Shown here: positions 38,763 through 47,538 of the stretch, piece by piece | Position numbering within the stretch: position 1 is the first letter of the stretch | How the letters are laid out: the number at the start of each line of letters is the position of its first letter | NCBI GenBank assembly: GCA_001548435.1 | Contig: AP017308.1 | Span: 5,093,030 to 5,157,029, forward strand | Source of the DNA: Leptolyngbya sp. NIES-3755 | Lineage (GTDB): Bacteria > Cyanobacteriota > Cyanobacteriia > Leptolyngbyales > Leptolyngbyaceae | Direction: 5' to 3' | Length of the DNA: 64,000 nucleotides | Translations under genes and position numbers: made by a program | The notes under the pieces: generated by a model | Told to the model about the DNA's origin: nothing | Database searches by the model: none | The model's input: only the letters and a program-made list of their open reading frames with translations

Positions 38763-39242
38763 ATGAGTAAAATGACGATCAACCAAGCAAGATCTCTTAT
38801 TAATGAGACCGAATCATTGCTGTACTCTGGCTCCAAGCTAGACATCTTTTTCAGAACAGTCTTCAATGAGATTCGAGTTGCTGATGTAGATGGTGCATTC
38901 ATCGAAGCACTCGACAAATTGCATACTTTGGGCGCGTTTGATGCAGAGTTGAACAGTTTTATCAGTATCTTCATCAGAAGCCAAATTCAGCATTTCTACG
39001 ATGAGCTTTACAAGAATCGTAAATTTCATCTGATTCATGGTTACGTCTACACTTATTCAGAGGTTTTGAGGTTTGTTGAAAAGAGCCGAGAATTAATTCA
39101 ACGTTTACGCAACAAGGTCGAGCAAATCTATCAATCTCGTGAAGACGTAGAAGAACCTATTGAACAGCCAGTTTCCACGGGCGGCTTTCTTCTTAGCAAA
39201 GAAGACAAATTCATTTATTGCCCATTGGGATACAAGCTATGA
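38763..39242 (+). CDS. Unknown helical protein, partner of the preceding gene
   Basis: The 159-residue protein is predicted almost fully helical by eye (ARSLINETESLLYSGSKLDI, AFIEALDKLHTLGAFDAELN, VEKSRELIQRLRNKVEQIYQ). A short end, EDKFIYCPLGYKL, follows an acidic linker. There is no signal or membrane segment. The 21-bp gap to the upstream gene suggests a two-gene unit; an immunity or chaperone role is conceivable but unsupported. Confidence 0.6.
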   Translation: MSKMTINQARSLINETESLLYSGSKLDIFFRTVFNEIRVADVDGAFIEALDKLHTLGAFDAELNSFISIFIRSQIQHFYDELYKNRKFHLIHGYVYTYSEVLRFVEKSRELIQRLRNKVEQIYQSREDVEEPIEQPVSTGGFLLSKEDKFIYCPLGYKL

Positions 39243-39293
39243 TTAGGCAGGTGTTATCGGTTGCAGATTCAACTTTAGAACGCGATCACATAT

Positions 39294-39330
39294 ATTCTTT
39301 CAATCTACAGAGTTGACCGCTACGATACAG
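39294..39330 (+). promoter_or_regulatory. Promoter-like block, copy 1 (before the 83-aa/HNH pair)
   Basis: ATTCTTTCAAT followed 22 bp downstream by ACCGCTACGATACAG. The same two blocks at the same spacing occur at 40093-40129. TACGAT may serve as a -10 element. Confidence 0.45.
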
Positions 39331-39376
39331 ATATCAAACCCCCAACCTCTACTTTGTCTAGGAGTAGATAACAAAA

Positions 39377-39628
39377 ATGGCAATGTCACGAGCATACGAG
39401 GAAGTCATCGACTTTATTGCCGCAGGAACAACTCCAAGTAATATTGTTGATTTCCAGCCTTCAGAAGAATCAAAGCAGCGGGTTGCCGATTTGATTTACC
39501 GTGAGAAAACGATCGGATTGACGCAAGAGGAAACATCTGAGCTAGACCACTATATGCAGCTAGAACATTTAATGCGTCTTGCAAAAGCTCGCGCTCGAAA
39601 ATACCTTTCTGAACAGTCCTTTGAGTAA
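39377..39628 (+). CDS. Small conserved protein paired with an HNH nuclease
   Basis: An 83-residue acidic helical protein (EEVIDFIAAGTTPSNIVDFQ, ESKQRVADLIYREKTIGLTQ, then EETSELDHYMQLEHL and RKYLSEQSFE). It is the kind of small protein often seen directly before HNH genes in cyanobacteria. Its stop overlaps the probable TTG start of the nuclease, so the two are translationally coupled. The function is unknown; regulator or antitoxin of the nuclease is inference. Confidence 0.7.
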   Translation: MAMSRAYEEVIDFIAAGTTPSNIVDFQPSEESKQRVADLIYREKTIGLTQEETSELDHYMQLEHLMRLAKARARKYLSEQSFE

Positions 39629-40076
39629 TACATACATCAGTGCAGAACTTCGTCGATCGGTGATTGCGAGAGCAGAGCGGCTGTGTGAATACTGTCTAAT
39701 TCATGAGGATGACTCTTACTTTGGCTGCCAAGTGGATCACATTATCAGCGAAAAGCACGGTGGTCTAACCAATGCAGACAATTTAGCTTTCGCCTGCACA
39801 ACCTGTAACCGGAATAAAGGAAGCGATGTCGGCTCTATTGTCCTGCCGTTGAATAGTGGAATTTTCAGTCGATTCTTCAACCCACGAACGGATTCGTGGC
39901 GAGAGCATTTTCGATTAGATGACGCTGATGGCATTCGCATTATTCCTTCGAGCAACATTGGCGAGGTCACTGCTAGAATTCTTGGGTTTAACAGTCCTGA
40001 GCGCCTAATAGAGCGACAGATCTTGCGTGACATAAACCGCTATCCAACTGTAGAAGCGTTAAGACGCATCAGTTAA
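39621..40076 (+). CDS. HNH endonuclease
   Basis: The motif set CEYCLIHEDD, FGCQVDHIISEKHGGLT, NLAFACTTCNRNKGSDVG is a full HNH fold with two Cys pairs. The C-terminal region has FFNPRTDSWREHFRL and GFNSPERLIERQILRDINRY, typical of a widespread cyanobacterial subgroup. TTG 39621 is chosen because it gives the usual start (M)SNTYISAELRR and overlaps the stop of the preceding gene. An upstream TTG at 39579 adds 14 residues. Confidence 0.85.
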   Translation: MSNTYISAELRRSVIARAERLCEYCLIHEDDSYFGCQVDHIISEKHGGLTNADNLAFACTTCNRNKGSDVGSIVLPLNSGIFSRFFNPRTDSWREHFRLDDADGIRIIPSSNIGEVTARILGFNSPERLIERQILRDINRYPTVEALRRIS

Positions 40077-40092
40077 GAAGCGCGATCGCAGA

Positions 40093-40129
40093 ATTCTTTC
40101 AATTCCAAAAGTTCACCGCTACGATACAG
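40093..40129 (+). promoter_or_regulatory. Promoter-like block, copy 2 (before the Uma2 gene)
   Basis: Same arrangement as 39294-39330: ATTCTTTCAAT, then ACCGCTACGATACAG 22 bp further. It lies 23 bp before the GTG start of the next gene. Confidence 0.45.
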
Positions 40130-40151
40130 TTGTCACCGATCGAACATTGCT

Positions 40152-40748
40152 GTGTCTCTCTCATCTACGATCGCTAAATCGATTCCATCCGAACCCATCT
40201 GGCGCTTAAGCGTGGAGCAATATCACCAGATGATTCAGTTGGGCATTCTGACCGACGATGATCCGGTGGAACTGCTCGAAGGTTGGCTTGTCTATAAAAT
40301 GCCGAAAAATCCACCACATCGAATTACGACCAAATTAACTCGCGATGCGTTGGATCAGATCTTGCCGCCCGGATGGTATGTCGATACACAAGAGCCAATT
40401 ACGCTGAGTGATAGTGAACCAGAACCGGATGTTGTGATTGTGCGAGGAACGACACAGGATTACCTCGATCGACATCCCACTGCCCAAGATATTGCCCTCG
40501 TGATCGAAGTCGCGGATTCGACATTAGATCGCGATCGCACTTCTAAAAAGCGACTCTACGCACGAGCAGGAATTCCAATTTACTGGATTATCAATTTAGT
40601 CGATCGCTCGATCGAGATTTACACTCAGCCCGAAAATGAGGACTATCAGCAGCAAACAACTGTCACAGAAGGGATTGAAGTCGTTTTAGAAGGAAGCACG
40701 ATCGCTCAAATTCCCCTCCAAAATCTCCTGCCTTATCAATCAACCTGA
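40152..40748 (+). CDS. Uma2 family (DUF820) restriction-endonuclease-fold protein
   Basis: The 198-residue protein has the family order SVEQYHQMIQLGILTDDDPV, ELLEGWLVYKMPKNPPH, DSEPEPDVVIVRG (catalytic Asp) and ALVIEVADSTLDRDRTSKKR (Glu-Val and Lys), then YARAGIPIYWIINLVDRSIE. This is the PD-(D/E)XK core. Uma2 proteins are greatly expanded in cyanobacteria and their job is unsettled. Start is GTG 40152. Confidence 0.9.
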   Translation: MSLSSTIAKSIPSEPIWRLSVEQYHQMIQLGILTDDDPVELLEGWLVYKMPKNPPHRITTKLTRDALDQILPPGWYVDTQEPITLSDSEPEPDVVIVRGTTQDYLDRHPTAQDIALVIEVADSTLDRDRTSKKRLYARAGIPIYWIINLVDRSIEIYTQPENEDYQQQTTVTEGIEVVLEGSTIAQIPLQNLLPYQST

Positions 40749-40890
40749 ATTCAATCAGGATAATTAATAGCTATTTTTACCTAACAAAATTCCAAATTCG
40801 ACAGCAAGAGAGACAGAAATTGCCTTAAGATTATCGTAACAATTAAGTTTGTAAAACCAGAACTTGCTGACATAACCAGGAGAACTTGAT

Positions 40891-41973
40891 ATGGCGCTTG
40901 TCCCGATGCGGCTATTGCTGGATCACGCGGCTGAAAACGGTTACGGCATCCCTGCATTCAACGTCAACAACATGGAGCAGATCCAATCGATCATGCTCGC
41001 AGCACACGAAACCAACAGCCCAGTTATTCTGCAAGCTTCCCGTGGCGCACGTAACTACGCGGGTGAAAACTTCCTTCGTCACTTGATCTTAGCGGCAGCA
41101 GAAACCTATCCCCATATTCCGATCTCGATGCACCAAGATCACGGTAACGAGCCTGCAACCTGCTACACAGCATTGAAGAACGGCTTCACCAGCGTCATGA
41201 TGGACGGTTCACTCGAAGCCGATGCGAAAACTCCCGCAAGCTATGAGTACAACGTGGCTGTCACCGCTGAAGTCGTGAAAGTCGCTCATGCGATCGGGGC
41301 TTCGGTCGAAGGTGAGTTGGGCTGTCTCGGATCGCTCGAAACCGGAAAAGGTGAAGCAGAAGACGGACACGGTTTTGAAGGTGAATTGGATCACTCGATG
41401 CTGTTGACCGATCCAGATGAAGCCGTTGACTTCGTTGAGCGCACTCAAGTGGATGCGTTGGCAGTTGCGATCGGAACCAGCCACGGTGCTTACAAGTTCA
41501 CTCGCAAACCGACCGGAGAAATTCTCGCGATCAGCCGCATCGAAGAAATTCACCGTCGTCTGCCGAATACCCACTTGGTGATGCACGGATCGTCTTCGGT
41601 TCCTGAAGATTTGATCGCGATTATCAACCAGCACGGTGGTACGATTCCTGAAACCTACGGCGTTCCAGTTGAAGAAATTCAAAAAGGAATCAAGTCGGGT
41701 GTTCGTAAGATCAACATCGACACTGATAACCGTTTGGCGATTACTGCGGCGGTTCGTGAAGCCCTGCAAGCGAATACGAAAGAATTTGATCCGCGCCACT
41801 TCTTGAAGCCGTCGATCAAGTACATGCAGAAAGTTTGTGCCGATCGCTATACCCAGTTCGGTGCAGCAGGACAAGCAAGCTCGATCAAACAAGATTCGAT
41901 GGAACTCTTCGCGGTCAAATACAAGAAAGGCGAATTGAACGCTGTGACCAACAAAACGGCAGCAGCAGTGTAA
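40891..41973 (+). CDS. fda: Class II fructose-1,6-bisphosphate aldolase
   Basis: The zinc aldolase makes and splits fructose-1,6-bisphosphate (and sedoheptulose bisphosphate) in the Calvin cycle and glycolysis. The 360 residues match the Calvin-cycle subtype: [33 protein letters not shown] (zinc His and catalytic Asp), [41 protein letters not shown] and [12 protein letters not shown] good ribosome site (CCAGGAGA) precedes ATG 40891. It is highly codon-biased relative to neighbours, fitting strong expression, and ends in a clear terminator. Confidence 0.96.
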   Translation: MALVPMRLLLDHAAENGYGIPAFNVNNMEQIQSIMLAAHETNSPVILQASRGARNYAGENFLRHLILAAAETYPHIPISMHQDHGNEPATCYTALKNGFTSVMMDGSLEADAKTPASYEYNVAVTAEVVKVAHAIGASVEGELGCLGSLETGKGEAEDGHGFEGELDHSMLLTDPDEAVDFVERTQVDALAVAIGTSHGAYKFTRKPTGEILAISRIEEIHRRLPNTHLVMHGSSSVPEDLIAIINQHGGTIPETYGVPVEEIQKGIKSGVRKINIDTDNRLAITAAVREALQANTKEFDPRHFLKPSIKYMQKVCADRYTQFGAAGQASSIKQDSMELFAVKYKKGELNAVTNKTAAAV

Positions 41974-41993
41974 GCCTCGATACTAACTTTTGA

Positions 41994-42027
41994 AACTGGG
42001 TGGTTTTATCACTGCCCAGTTTTTTTG
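41994..42027 (+). terminator. Rho-independent terminator of fda
   Basis: AACTGGG (41994-42000) pairs with CCCAGTT (42015-42021), followed by a seven-T run. Confidence 0.85.
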
Positions 42028-42231
42028 TGAAAATTTTTCAGCAAAATCGCGGAAGTAAAGTTTGACTGATTTGGCATCGATAAAATATTACAATTTCACT
42101 CTTCAATATAAAGAGAAATAGATTAGTCAAACCTTGATTGGTGGAAACTAGCCTATTAGAAATTTGTATGCCATTAGGTAGATGGAATGAATAAAGGTAC
42201 ACTCTTCAAAGTTTGTCTCACACGGAATTGA

Positions 42232-42870
42232 ATGAGTTTACATTTGCAAGCGAAACCCGGTTTCGCACGATTTCATTTGCCTGAAATTACGAGCACGATC
42301 GCATTAACAATCGGACTCTCTGGTTGTGTGATGATGGTGTCTCCTCAACGCTCTTTTGCGTATCCAGTTTCGATTAATCAACCGTTCAATTCTCAGACCG
42401 AAATTGCACCAGAGGTGATTCTGATTCGCCAAGCCATTATCGGTCAAGAAAGCGGCGCAAATTTTAAAGCGGTCAATCGGCATTCAGGTGCATTAGGATA
42501 TGCCCAAGTCATGCCAGAAAACTTGCCGCAATGGTCAAGAGAAGCGCTTGGTTATGTGGTTTCTCGAAAAGACTTTCTATCGCGTCCTGAGTTGCAAATT
42601 GCGATCGTCGATTTCAAATTGAATCAATATTGGCAGCGGTCGATCGTGGCAAGTAATGGCGATGTCGCGATCGCGATTCAACGAGTGGCAGCCTGGTGGT
42701 ACAGCGGAAAACCTGAGAAATATACGAATACTCGCCAGCAATATTACAACGGGCATCGTTATCCCAGTATTGCGGATTATAGCCAGTCGATTTTACGTCG
42801 ATATCAAGCGATCTGGGATTCACAAAATGCGATTCAACCTGGGGAAATACAGCAAGATCGAGGCGTTTAA
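42232..42870 (+). CDS. Lytic transglycosylase (SLT-like), exported
   Basis: After a hydrophobic N-terminal segment (TSTIALTIGLSGCVMMVS) the domain has IIGQESGANFKAVNRHSGAL with the catalytic Glu, then GYAQVMPENLPQWSREALG and AAWWYSGKPEKYTNT. This is the goose-lysozyme-like SLT fold that cleaves murein chains with a 1,6-anhydro product. It may be a lipoprotein given the Cys in LSGCVM, but a clear lipobox is not present. Confidence 0.85.
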   Translation: MSLHLQAKPGFARFHLPEITSTIALTIGLSGCVMMVSPQRSFAYPVSINQPFNSQTEIAPEVILIRQAIIGQESGANFKAVNRHSGALGYAQVMPENLPQWSREALGYVVSRKDFLSRPELQIAIVDFKLNQYWQRSIVASNGDVAIAIQRVAAWWYSGKPEKYTNTRQQYYNGHRYPSIADYSQSILRRYQAIWDSQNAIQPGEIQQDRGV

Positions 42871-42900
42871 TCATGATTTTTGCTTCGTTAAACCTGGGCT

Positions 42901-43011
42901 GTGCCCCCTAAATCCCCCACGAGTGGGGGACTTTGAAGACTAAATTATTCTTAGAATTTGAGGAATTTTGTCTAGCTCTTAGTCCCCCAGAATGGGGGAT
43001 TTAGGGGGCAC
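42901..43011. repeat. Palindromic repeat related to 2196-2373
   Basis: GTGCCCCCTAAATCCCCCA (42901-42919) is exactly inverted at 42993-43011. Each arm holds its own CCCCCAC/GTGGGGG-type hairpin, and the centre is AT-rich. No TATACCAAAT ends are present. It separates the transglycosylase from the convergent cyclase gene and may also end both transcripts. Confidence 0.8.
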
Positions 43012-43041
43012 AACTCGACCAAAACGAAGCAGAAAATTCAG

Positions 43042-45243
43042 CTAATCCAAATTCTCAACCGGAATACGATCGGCAAACGAAAACCGATTTTTTCCGGTTT
43101 TTTTAGCGTGATACATTGCCTCGTCTGCTCGTTCCATTAACGACTCTAATCGATCGCCATGTGCCGGGAATAAAGCAATTCCAATACTGGTTGTCACCGA
43201 TAATGTCTCACCCGAAATCGCAAACGCTTGAGATAAAGTACTCAAAATCTTGCGGGCAACTTGAGTGACATTATTCGTACCTGGAATCGCAGGCAGTAAC
43301 ACCACAAATTCATCTCCACCTAATCGTGCTACCGTATCGCTCGTTCTCAGACATCCTGATAATCGTTTTGCGACCGCTTGAAGCAGTAAATCCCCGATCG
43401 CATGTCCCAAGCTATCGTTGATCTTTTTAAACCCATCCAAATCGAGAAACATCAACGCGAGAGTCTGATCGTTCGCTTTTGCAGATTCTATCGATTCGCT
43501 AATTCGTTCATACAACAGAACTCGATTCGGTAATCCAGTCAAAGCGTCGTGATTTGCAATATAGTTCAATCGATCTTGAGATAAGCGTAATTCAGCATTC
43601 GATTGAGATAATTCTTCTGCGGTTTGTCTCAGTTTTTCCTCGATCGTTTTTCGCTGAGTAATATCTCGAATCACTCCAACTAAGAAGAGATTCCCTGCTG
43701 AATCTTTATGCAGCGATCGCTTAGTTGCAATCTTGTAAGTCGTGCCATTTGCATCGGTAAATTCTTCTTCGTGTTCGAGTTCACTCTCGTATTTGAAAAC
43801 CAGATCATCTTGTTGGCGAAACACATCCGCTTCGTGTTCTGGAAACACTTCATGATCTGATTTTTCGATAATTTCTTCGATCGGTTTTCCAACGAATTTT
43901 GAATAGGCTTCGTTCAAAACCACCCAACGATGCTGTGTATCTTTCACAAAAACCGGATCAGGAATGGAATTAATCACGCGATGCAGGAATTCTTTTGAAC
44001 GTTTCAACTCCTCCTCAGAATGGGCGATCGCAGCAATCACAGCCGTCGAAGAAGCAAACAGTGTAATACCAGCCGGAATCAATGGAACAATCCAACCTGC
44101 TAAAAATAATCCATAGCAAATTCCGACTAATCCAGCACCGAACACAAATACCGCAATCAAATTTCGCTGCGGCAGTCGGAGTTTCCAACTCACACCCGTT
44201 CCAATCAGTGCCCATGCCAAAATCCAAAGAAACTCGATCGATTCATTCCAAGATTTAAGCTGGGTGCGGTGATTCAAAGTCGCACTCAAAAGCTCACTGA
44301 TGAAATTTGCTTGAATCTCAACTCCAGCCACGTATTCAGGTGCAGCATTAATATTTCCAGTGAATGGCGTTGCAGAATAGTCTTTCAAACTAGGAGCGAG
44401 AGACCCAATTAAGACAATACGATCGCGCAATTCAGCAGCAGACACTTTCCCATTCATCACATCTTGCATCGAAACCGTGGTGAAGTGTCCCGATCGACCC
44501 CGAAAATTCGATAGGATCTGATATCCACCCGCATCCGCATTTACATAAACGCCATCATTACTGCGAAATCGTTGAAAGACCGCATCCCCTAGCTGTAAAT
44601 ATCTACGATCGGGCTTTGCGCCTTCCTCCTGAATCCCTTTCTCTTGGAGATACAGTAGCGCTAACTCCATTGAAAAGCTGCGGTGTTTTTGTTTGCCTGC
44701 ATCAAACCAGTACAGCAATGCCCGTCGAATTTTACGATCGCTGTCATACACGACATTGTTAAAACCCACTTGCCCTAAGCGTTCTAACTCAGGAGGAGCC
44801 GCAACTCCCTGTCCATCTAGATCGGGCATTTGCTGAATTCCAATCAAGTTTGGCATCGTTCTAAAAGCCTGCACCAGTTCGCCATGTCCTTCTAAAACTG
44901 GAACATCGCGATAGATATCTAGCCCGATCGCACGAGGCTTTCCTGCCTGAATCTTCTGCAACAATTGAGCTAAAGTTCGATCGCTGAAGGGCCAACCGTA
45001 TTGCTGTAATTCCTCTTCTCGAATTCCAACGATGAGAATACGATCGTCTACCGACTCGATCGGGCGCATCCGAAAAAAACTATCTAATGCACCCAGTTCC
45101 CACACTTGGAGCAGTCCAGTCGATCGCAATCCAATCACACAGCCCGCGATTACAGTTGCAGGCAGCCAAATTTTAGCAGTGCGACGAAACCGATTCGATA
45201 CGGTTTTCCAAAATCCCTGATGTCGTTTCAATGGTTGAATCAT
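43042..45243 (-). CDS. CHASE2-PAS-GGDEF diguanylate cyclase
   Basis: The 733-residue membrane protein starts with a helix (about 24-42), then an extracytoplasmic CHASE2 domain (RPIESVDDRILIVGIREEEL, AIGLDIYRDVPV, RIVLIGSLAPSLKDY), three membrane helices (about 335-410), a PAS domain (RVINSIPDPVFVKDTQHRWV) and a GGDEF domain with RLGGDEFVVLLP. The GGDEF signature is intact, so c-di-GMP synthesis is likely. No EAL domain follows. No RxxD inhibitory site is obvious. Confidence 0.93.
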   Translation of the reverse strand: MIQPLKRHQGFWKTVSNRFRRTAKIWLPATVIAGCVIGLRSTGLLQVWELGALDSFFRMRPIESVDDRILIVGIREEELQQYGWPFSDRTLAQLLQKIQAGKPRAIGLDIYRDVPVLEGHGELVQAFRTMPNLIGIQQMPDLDGQGVAAPPELERLGQVGFNNVVYDSDRKIRRALLYWFDAGKQKHRSFSMELALLYLQEKGIQEEGAKPDRRYLQLGDAVFQRFRSNDGVYVNADAGGYQILSNFRGRSGHFTTVSMQDVMNGKVSAAELRDRIVLIGSLAPSLKDYSATPFTGNINAAPEYVAGVEIQANFISELLSATLNHRTQLKSWNESIEFLWILAWALIGTGVSWKLRLPQRNLIAVFVFGAGLVGICYGLFLAGWIVPLIPAGITLFASSTAVIAAIAHSEEELKRSKEFLHRVINSIPDPVFVKDTQHRWVVLNEAYSKFVGKPIEEIIEKSDHEVFPEHEADVFRQQDDLVFKYESELEHEEEFTDANGTTYKIATKRSLHKDSAGNLFLVGVIRDITQRKTIEEKLRQTAEELSQSNAELRLSQDRLNYIANHDALTGLPNRVLLYERISESIESAKANDQTLALMFLDLDGFKKINDSLGHAIGDLLLQAVAKRLSGCLRTSDTVARLGGDEFVVLLPAIPGTNNVTQVARKILSTLSQAFAISGETLSVTTSIGIALFPAHGDRLESLMERADEAMYHAKKTGKNRFSFADRIPVENLD

Positions 45244-45397
45244 TGCAGTTCTACAAACCAGACTTTACGGAACGCTTTGATAGGAAGCACGAAACCAACA
45301 GACGATCGAGACATCGGAAATCGGGGGGCAACGATCCGTGTGATGTGCCGATTCTGTCATAACTTTATCGTCTAGCCGCAATTTCTTTATTTCGCCT

Positions 45398-45505
45398 TTG
45401 CCAAACCCGCTTGAGCTGTGAGTTAGCTTGGTCGAGCAAGGGTCGGGTAAGTCGCCCTTGTAGGGGTAGTCAGCGCAAGGGGGCTTGTCGTTGGCTACCC
45501 TTTTT
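45398..45505 (+). ncRNA. Candidate small RNA ending in a strong terminator
   Basis: In the 300-bp gap between two minus-strand genes, the plus strand has a hairpin CAAGGG(45437)...CCCTTG(45460), then a longer one from GGGTAG (45464) to CTACCC (45500) with CAAG/CTTG at its tip, followed by TTTTT. No plus-strand gene precedes it. The start of the RNA is a guess and no known RNA family is recognised. The rest of the gap (45244-45397) shows nothing. Confidence 0.4.
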
Positions 45506-45547
45506 CAGGAGTCAACGTTGCTGAGAGAAATTGCTGAAAGGATTGTA

Positions 45548-46516
45548 TCACTCGGATTTCAAGTTCTGAATCGATTCGATAACTTGCACCGCTAACTGGG
45601 TATTGTTGAGTCGATCGATTTCCCGAATACCCGTAGGGCTGGTGACATTTACTTCAGTCAAGTACCCACCAATCACATCTATTCCCACAAAATAGAGTCC
45701 GTCTTTCTGCAAAGTGGGTGCAAGTTGGGCACAAATTTCGCGTTCTCGATCGGTAATGTCACATTGAGCGCTCCGACCGCCGACCGCCATATTTCCACGA
45801 AATTCATTCCCAGTTGGAATTCGGTTCACGGCTCCCAGTGGTTCTCCGTTGAGCAAGATAATTCGCTTATCGCCCTCTTTCGCTTGCGGCAAATAAGCCT
45901 GCACCATGATCGGTAATGTGCCTTGAAGGGTGCTGATTTCGATCATTGAATTGAGATTGCGATCGCCACTCTGCAAAAACAGAATTCCTTCGCCTGCTTT
46001 ACCACCCAGAGGTTTAAGTACTGCGGTTCCTTGCTGCTCTAGAAATTGCAGAATCACGCGCTTTTCTTGAGTGACGATCGTTTCTGGAATCGCTTCGGTA
46101 AATTGCAGCGCGTACATTTTCTCATTCGCGGCTCGAATCCCTGAAGGCGAGTTAATCACCTTAGTTTTGGCGGGATCGATATAGTCCAGAATGTAGGTGG
46201 CGTAAAGATAAGCGGTATTGACAGGGGGATCAGTCCGCATGAAAACGGCATCCATCGTTTCGAGTGCTTGGAAGGTGGGCGACTCGGTTTGAAACCATCG
46301 ATCGACTGCGATCCAGCGATTTTCGCCTAATGTGACGGGAACTAGAGTCACTTTTTCGAGTGTGGCGTAAGCTTTTCCCTGAACAACACTCAGCCGATTT
46401 GCTTGGGTAATCCAAACCTCATGACCCAACTGTTGAGCGGCTTCCATAAATGCGACGCTCGTATCGTGGGTGGGATCGAGACGCTCGATCGGATCGATGA
46501 TAAATGCAATTTTCAC
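45548..46516 (-). CDS. gshB: Glutathione synthetase
   Basis: The ATP-grasp enzyme joins glycine to gamma-glutamylcysteine. The 322 residues carry the bacterial GshB pattern: IAFIIDPIERLDPTHDTSVA, VFMRTDPPVNTAYLYATYIL, GIRAANEKMYALQFTEAIPE, AVLKPLGGKAGEGILFL, GDKRIILLNGEPLGAVNRIP and the metal site GIDVIGGYLTEVNVTSPTG. It follows grxC after 59 bp, the usual cyanobacterial arrangement, so glutathione supply and use are co-regulated. Confidence 0.97.
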   Translation of the reverse strand: MKIAFIIDPIERLDPTHDTSVAFMEAAQQLGHEVWITQANRLSVVQGKAYATLEKVTLVPVTLGENRWIAVDRWFQTESPTFQALETMDAVFMRTDPPVNTAYLYATYILDYIDPAKTKVINSPSGIRAANEKMYALQFTEAIPETIVTQEKRVILQFLEQQGTAVLKPLGGKAGEGILFLQSGDRNLNSMIEISTLQGTLPIMVQAYLPQAKEGDKRIILLNGEPLGAVNRIPTGNEFRGNMAVGGRSAQCDITDREREICAQLAPTLQKDGLYFVGIDVIGGYLTEVNVTSPTGIREIDRLNNTQLAVQVIESIQNLKSE

Positions 46517-46575
46517 GGTAGATCTGAGAATAGAAAGAACAGCAAGGAGCCGAGAATTTCCCGACTCCGAATCAA

Positions 46576-46836
46576 TTAAGCAGCGAGTAAAGGATCGAGT
46601 TTGCCCGATCGCTCTAACGCATGAATGTCATCACAGCCGCCAATGTGCTGATCATTGATGAAGATTTGCGGCACAGATCGGCGACCATTGGAGCGTTCTG
46701 CCATTTTTGCGCGTCCGGGTTCGTCTCCATCGAGGCAATATTCGGTGTATTGAACGCCTTTTCGATCGAGCAAGGCTTTGGCACGGATGCAGAACGGGCA
46801 AGTAGTCCAGGTGTAGATTTCAACGTTCGGGGTCAT
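46576..46836 (-). CDS. grxC: Glutaredoxin 3
   Basis: The 86-residue thioredoxin-fold protein has the active site WTTCPFCIRAK (CPFC), RSVPQIFINDQHIGGCDDIH (cis-Pro loop and GG motif). It reduces disulphides and mixed glutathione disulphides with electrons from glutathione. ATG 46836 gives the normal length; ATG 46857 adds seven residues. It lies between the 2OG oxygenase gene and gshB on the same strand. Confidence 0.95.
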   Translation of the reverse strand: MTPNVEIYTWTTCPFCIRAKALLDRKGVQYTEYCLDGDEPGRAKMAERSNGRRSVPQIFINDQHIGGCDDIHALERSGKLDPLLAA

Positions 46837-46873
46837 AGGTCTCTCAAGCATTAGCAATGTTTCTTAATTTTAG

Positions 46874-47476
46874 TCATACTGTGGCGCGACGAATCCAACC
46901 ATTGAGGGTAAATCGACTGTCGGCAAATTGTCGAGAGGGACAAATCACAGGAAGAACTTCGTGCAGAAAATGACTTGGAAAGAAAACAATGCTGTTATTA
47001 ATGGGTTGAATTTCTTGATAGGATTCTGCTTGCAAATATAATCCGTTTTCAACATTCAAATCGTAAATTCTTAAAGTGCCACCTGAGTAATTCTTTGGTT
47101 CTCGATTGAAGTAATACACATAAGAAATGATTCGATTCGCAGCGTCTTCACTACCGTTATCGTTATGAACTTTGTAATAGTTGCCGTCATTATGGGCGGT
47201 GAGTTGAACCTCGATTTGAGAAATCGTAAAAGGCTCAATTTGCCATTCTTCTAGAAGTTTTGAAAGAGAATCTTTTACCTTATCAATAATCCAATGTTCG
47301 TATTCTTCAGAGTCGTAGAGAATAGTCGATTGCCGATAATCAGTTTCGCCTGTTGAAGTGGAAGTAGAGACGAAATGATTTTGGCGATCGAAGACGTAAT
47401 TCAATAAATCCTTTTGCTCTTGGGCAGATAGAACATTCTGGACTTGAATAAATTGAGCAGGTTGAAAGAACGACAT
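46874..47476 (-). CDS. 2-oxoglutarate/Fe(II) oxygenase (prolyl 4-hydroxylase-like)
   Basis: The 200-residue protein has the double-stranded beta-helix iron site: His and Asp in YYKVHNDNGSEDAANR, distal His in FPSHFLHEVLPV, and the 2OG-binding Arg in DSRFTLNGWIRR. Strands such as RIISYVYYFNREPKNYSGGT and LRIYDL are typical. Its target is unknown; small members of this family hydroxylate proteins or free metabolites. It is 38 bp upstream of grxC on the minus strand. Confidence 0.85.
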   Translation of the reverse strand: MSFFQPAQFIQVQNVLSAQEQKDLLNYVFDRQNHFVSTSTSTGETDYRQSTILYDSEEYEHWIIDKVKDSLSKLLEEWQIEPFTISQIEVQLTAHNDGNYYKVHNDNGSEDAANRIISYVYYFNREPKNYSGGTLRIYDLNVENGLYLQAESYQEIQPINNSIVFFPSHFLHEVLPVICPSRQFADSRFTLNGWIRRATV

Positions 47477-47538
47477 GATGCAAAGCTCGATCGACATTTA
47501 GACATTATTCGATCGAGCCTTACCGAATGCAATGATGT

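Noticed and set aside
41209..41892. 227-codon frame antisense to fda
   Set aside because: A shadow caused by the strong codon bias of the aldolase gene.
42061..42095. TTGACT with an AT-rich box as a promoter for the transglycosylase
   Set aside because: The spacing to any good -10 hexamer is wrong; not strong enough to list.
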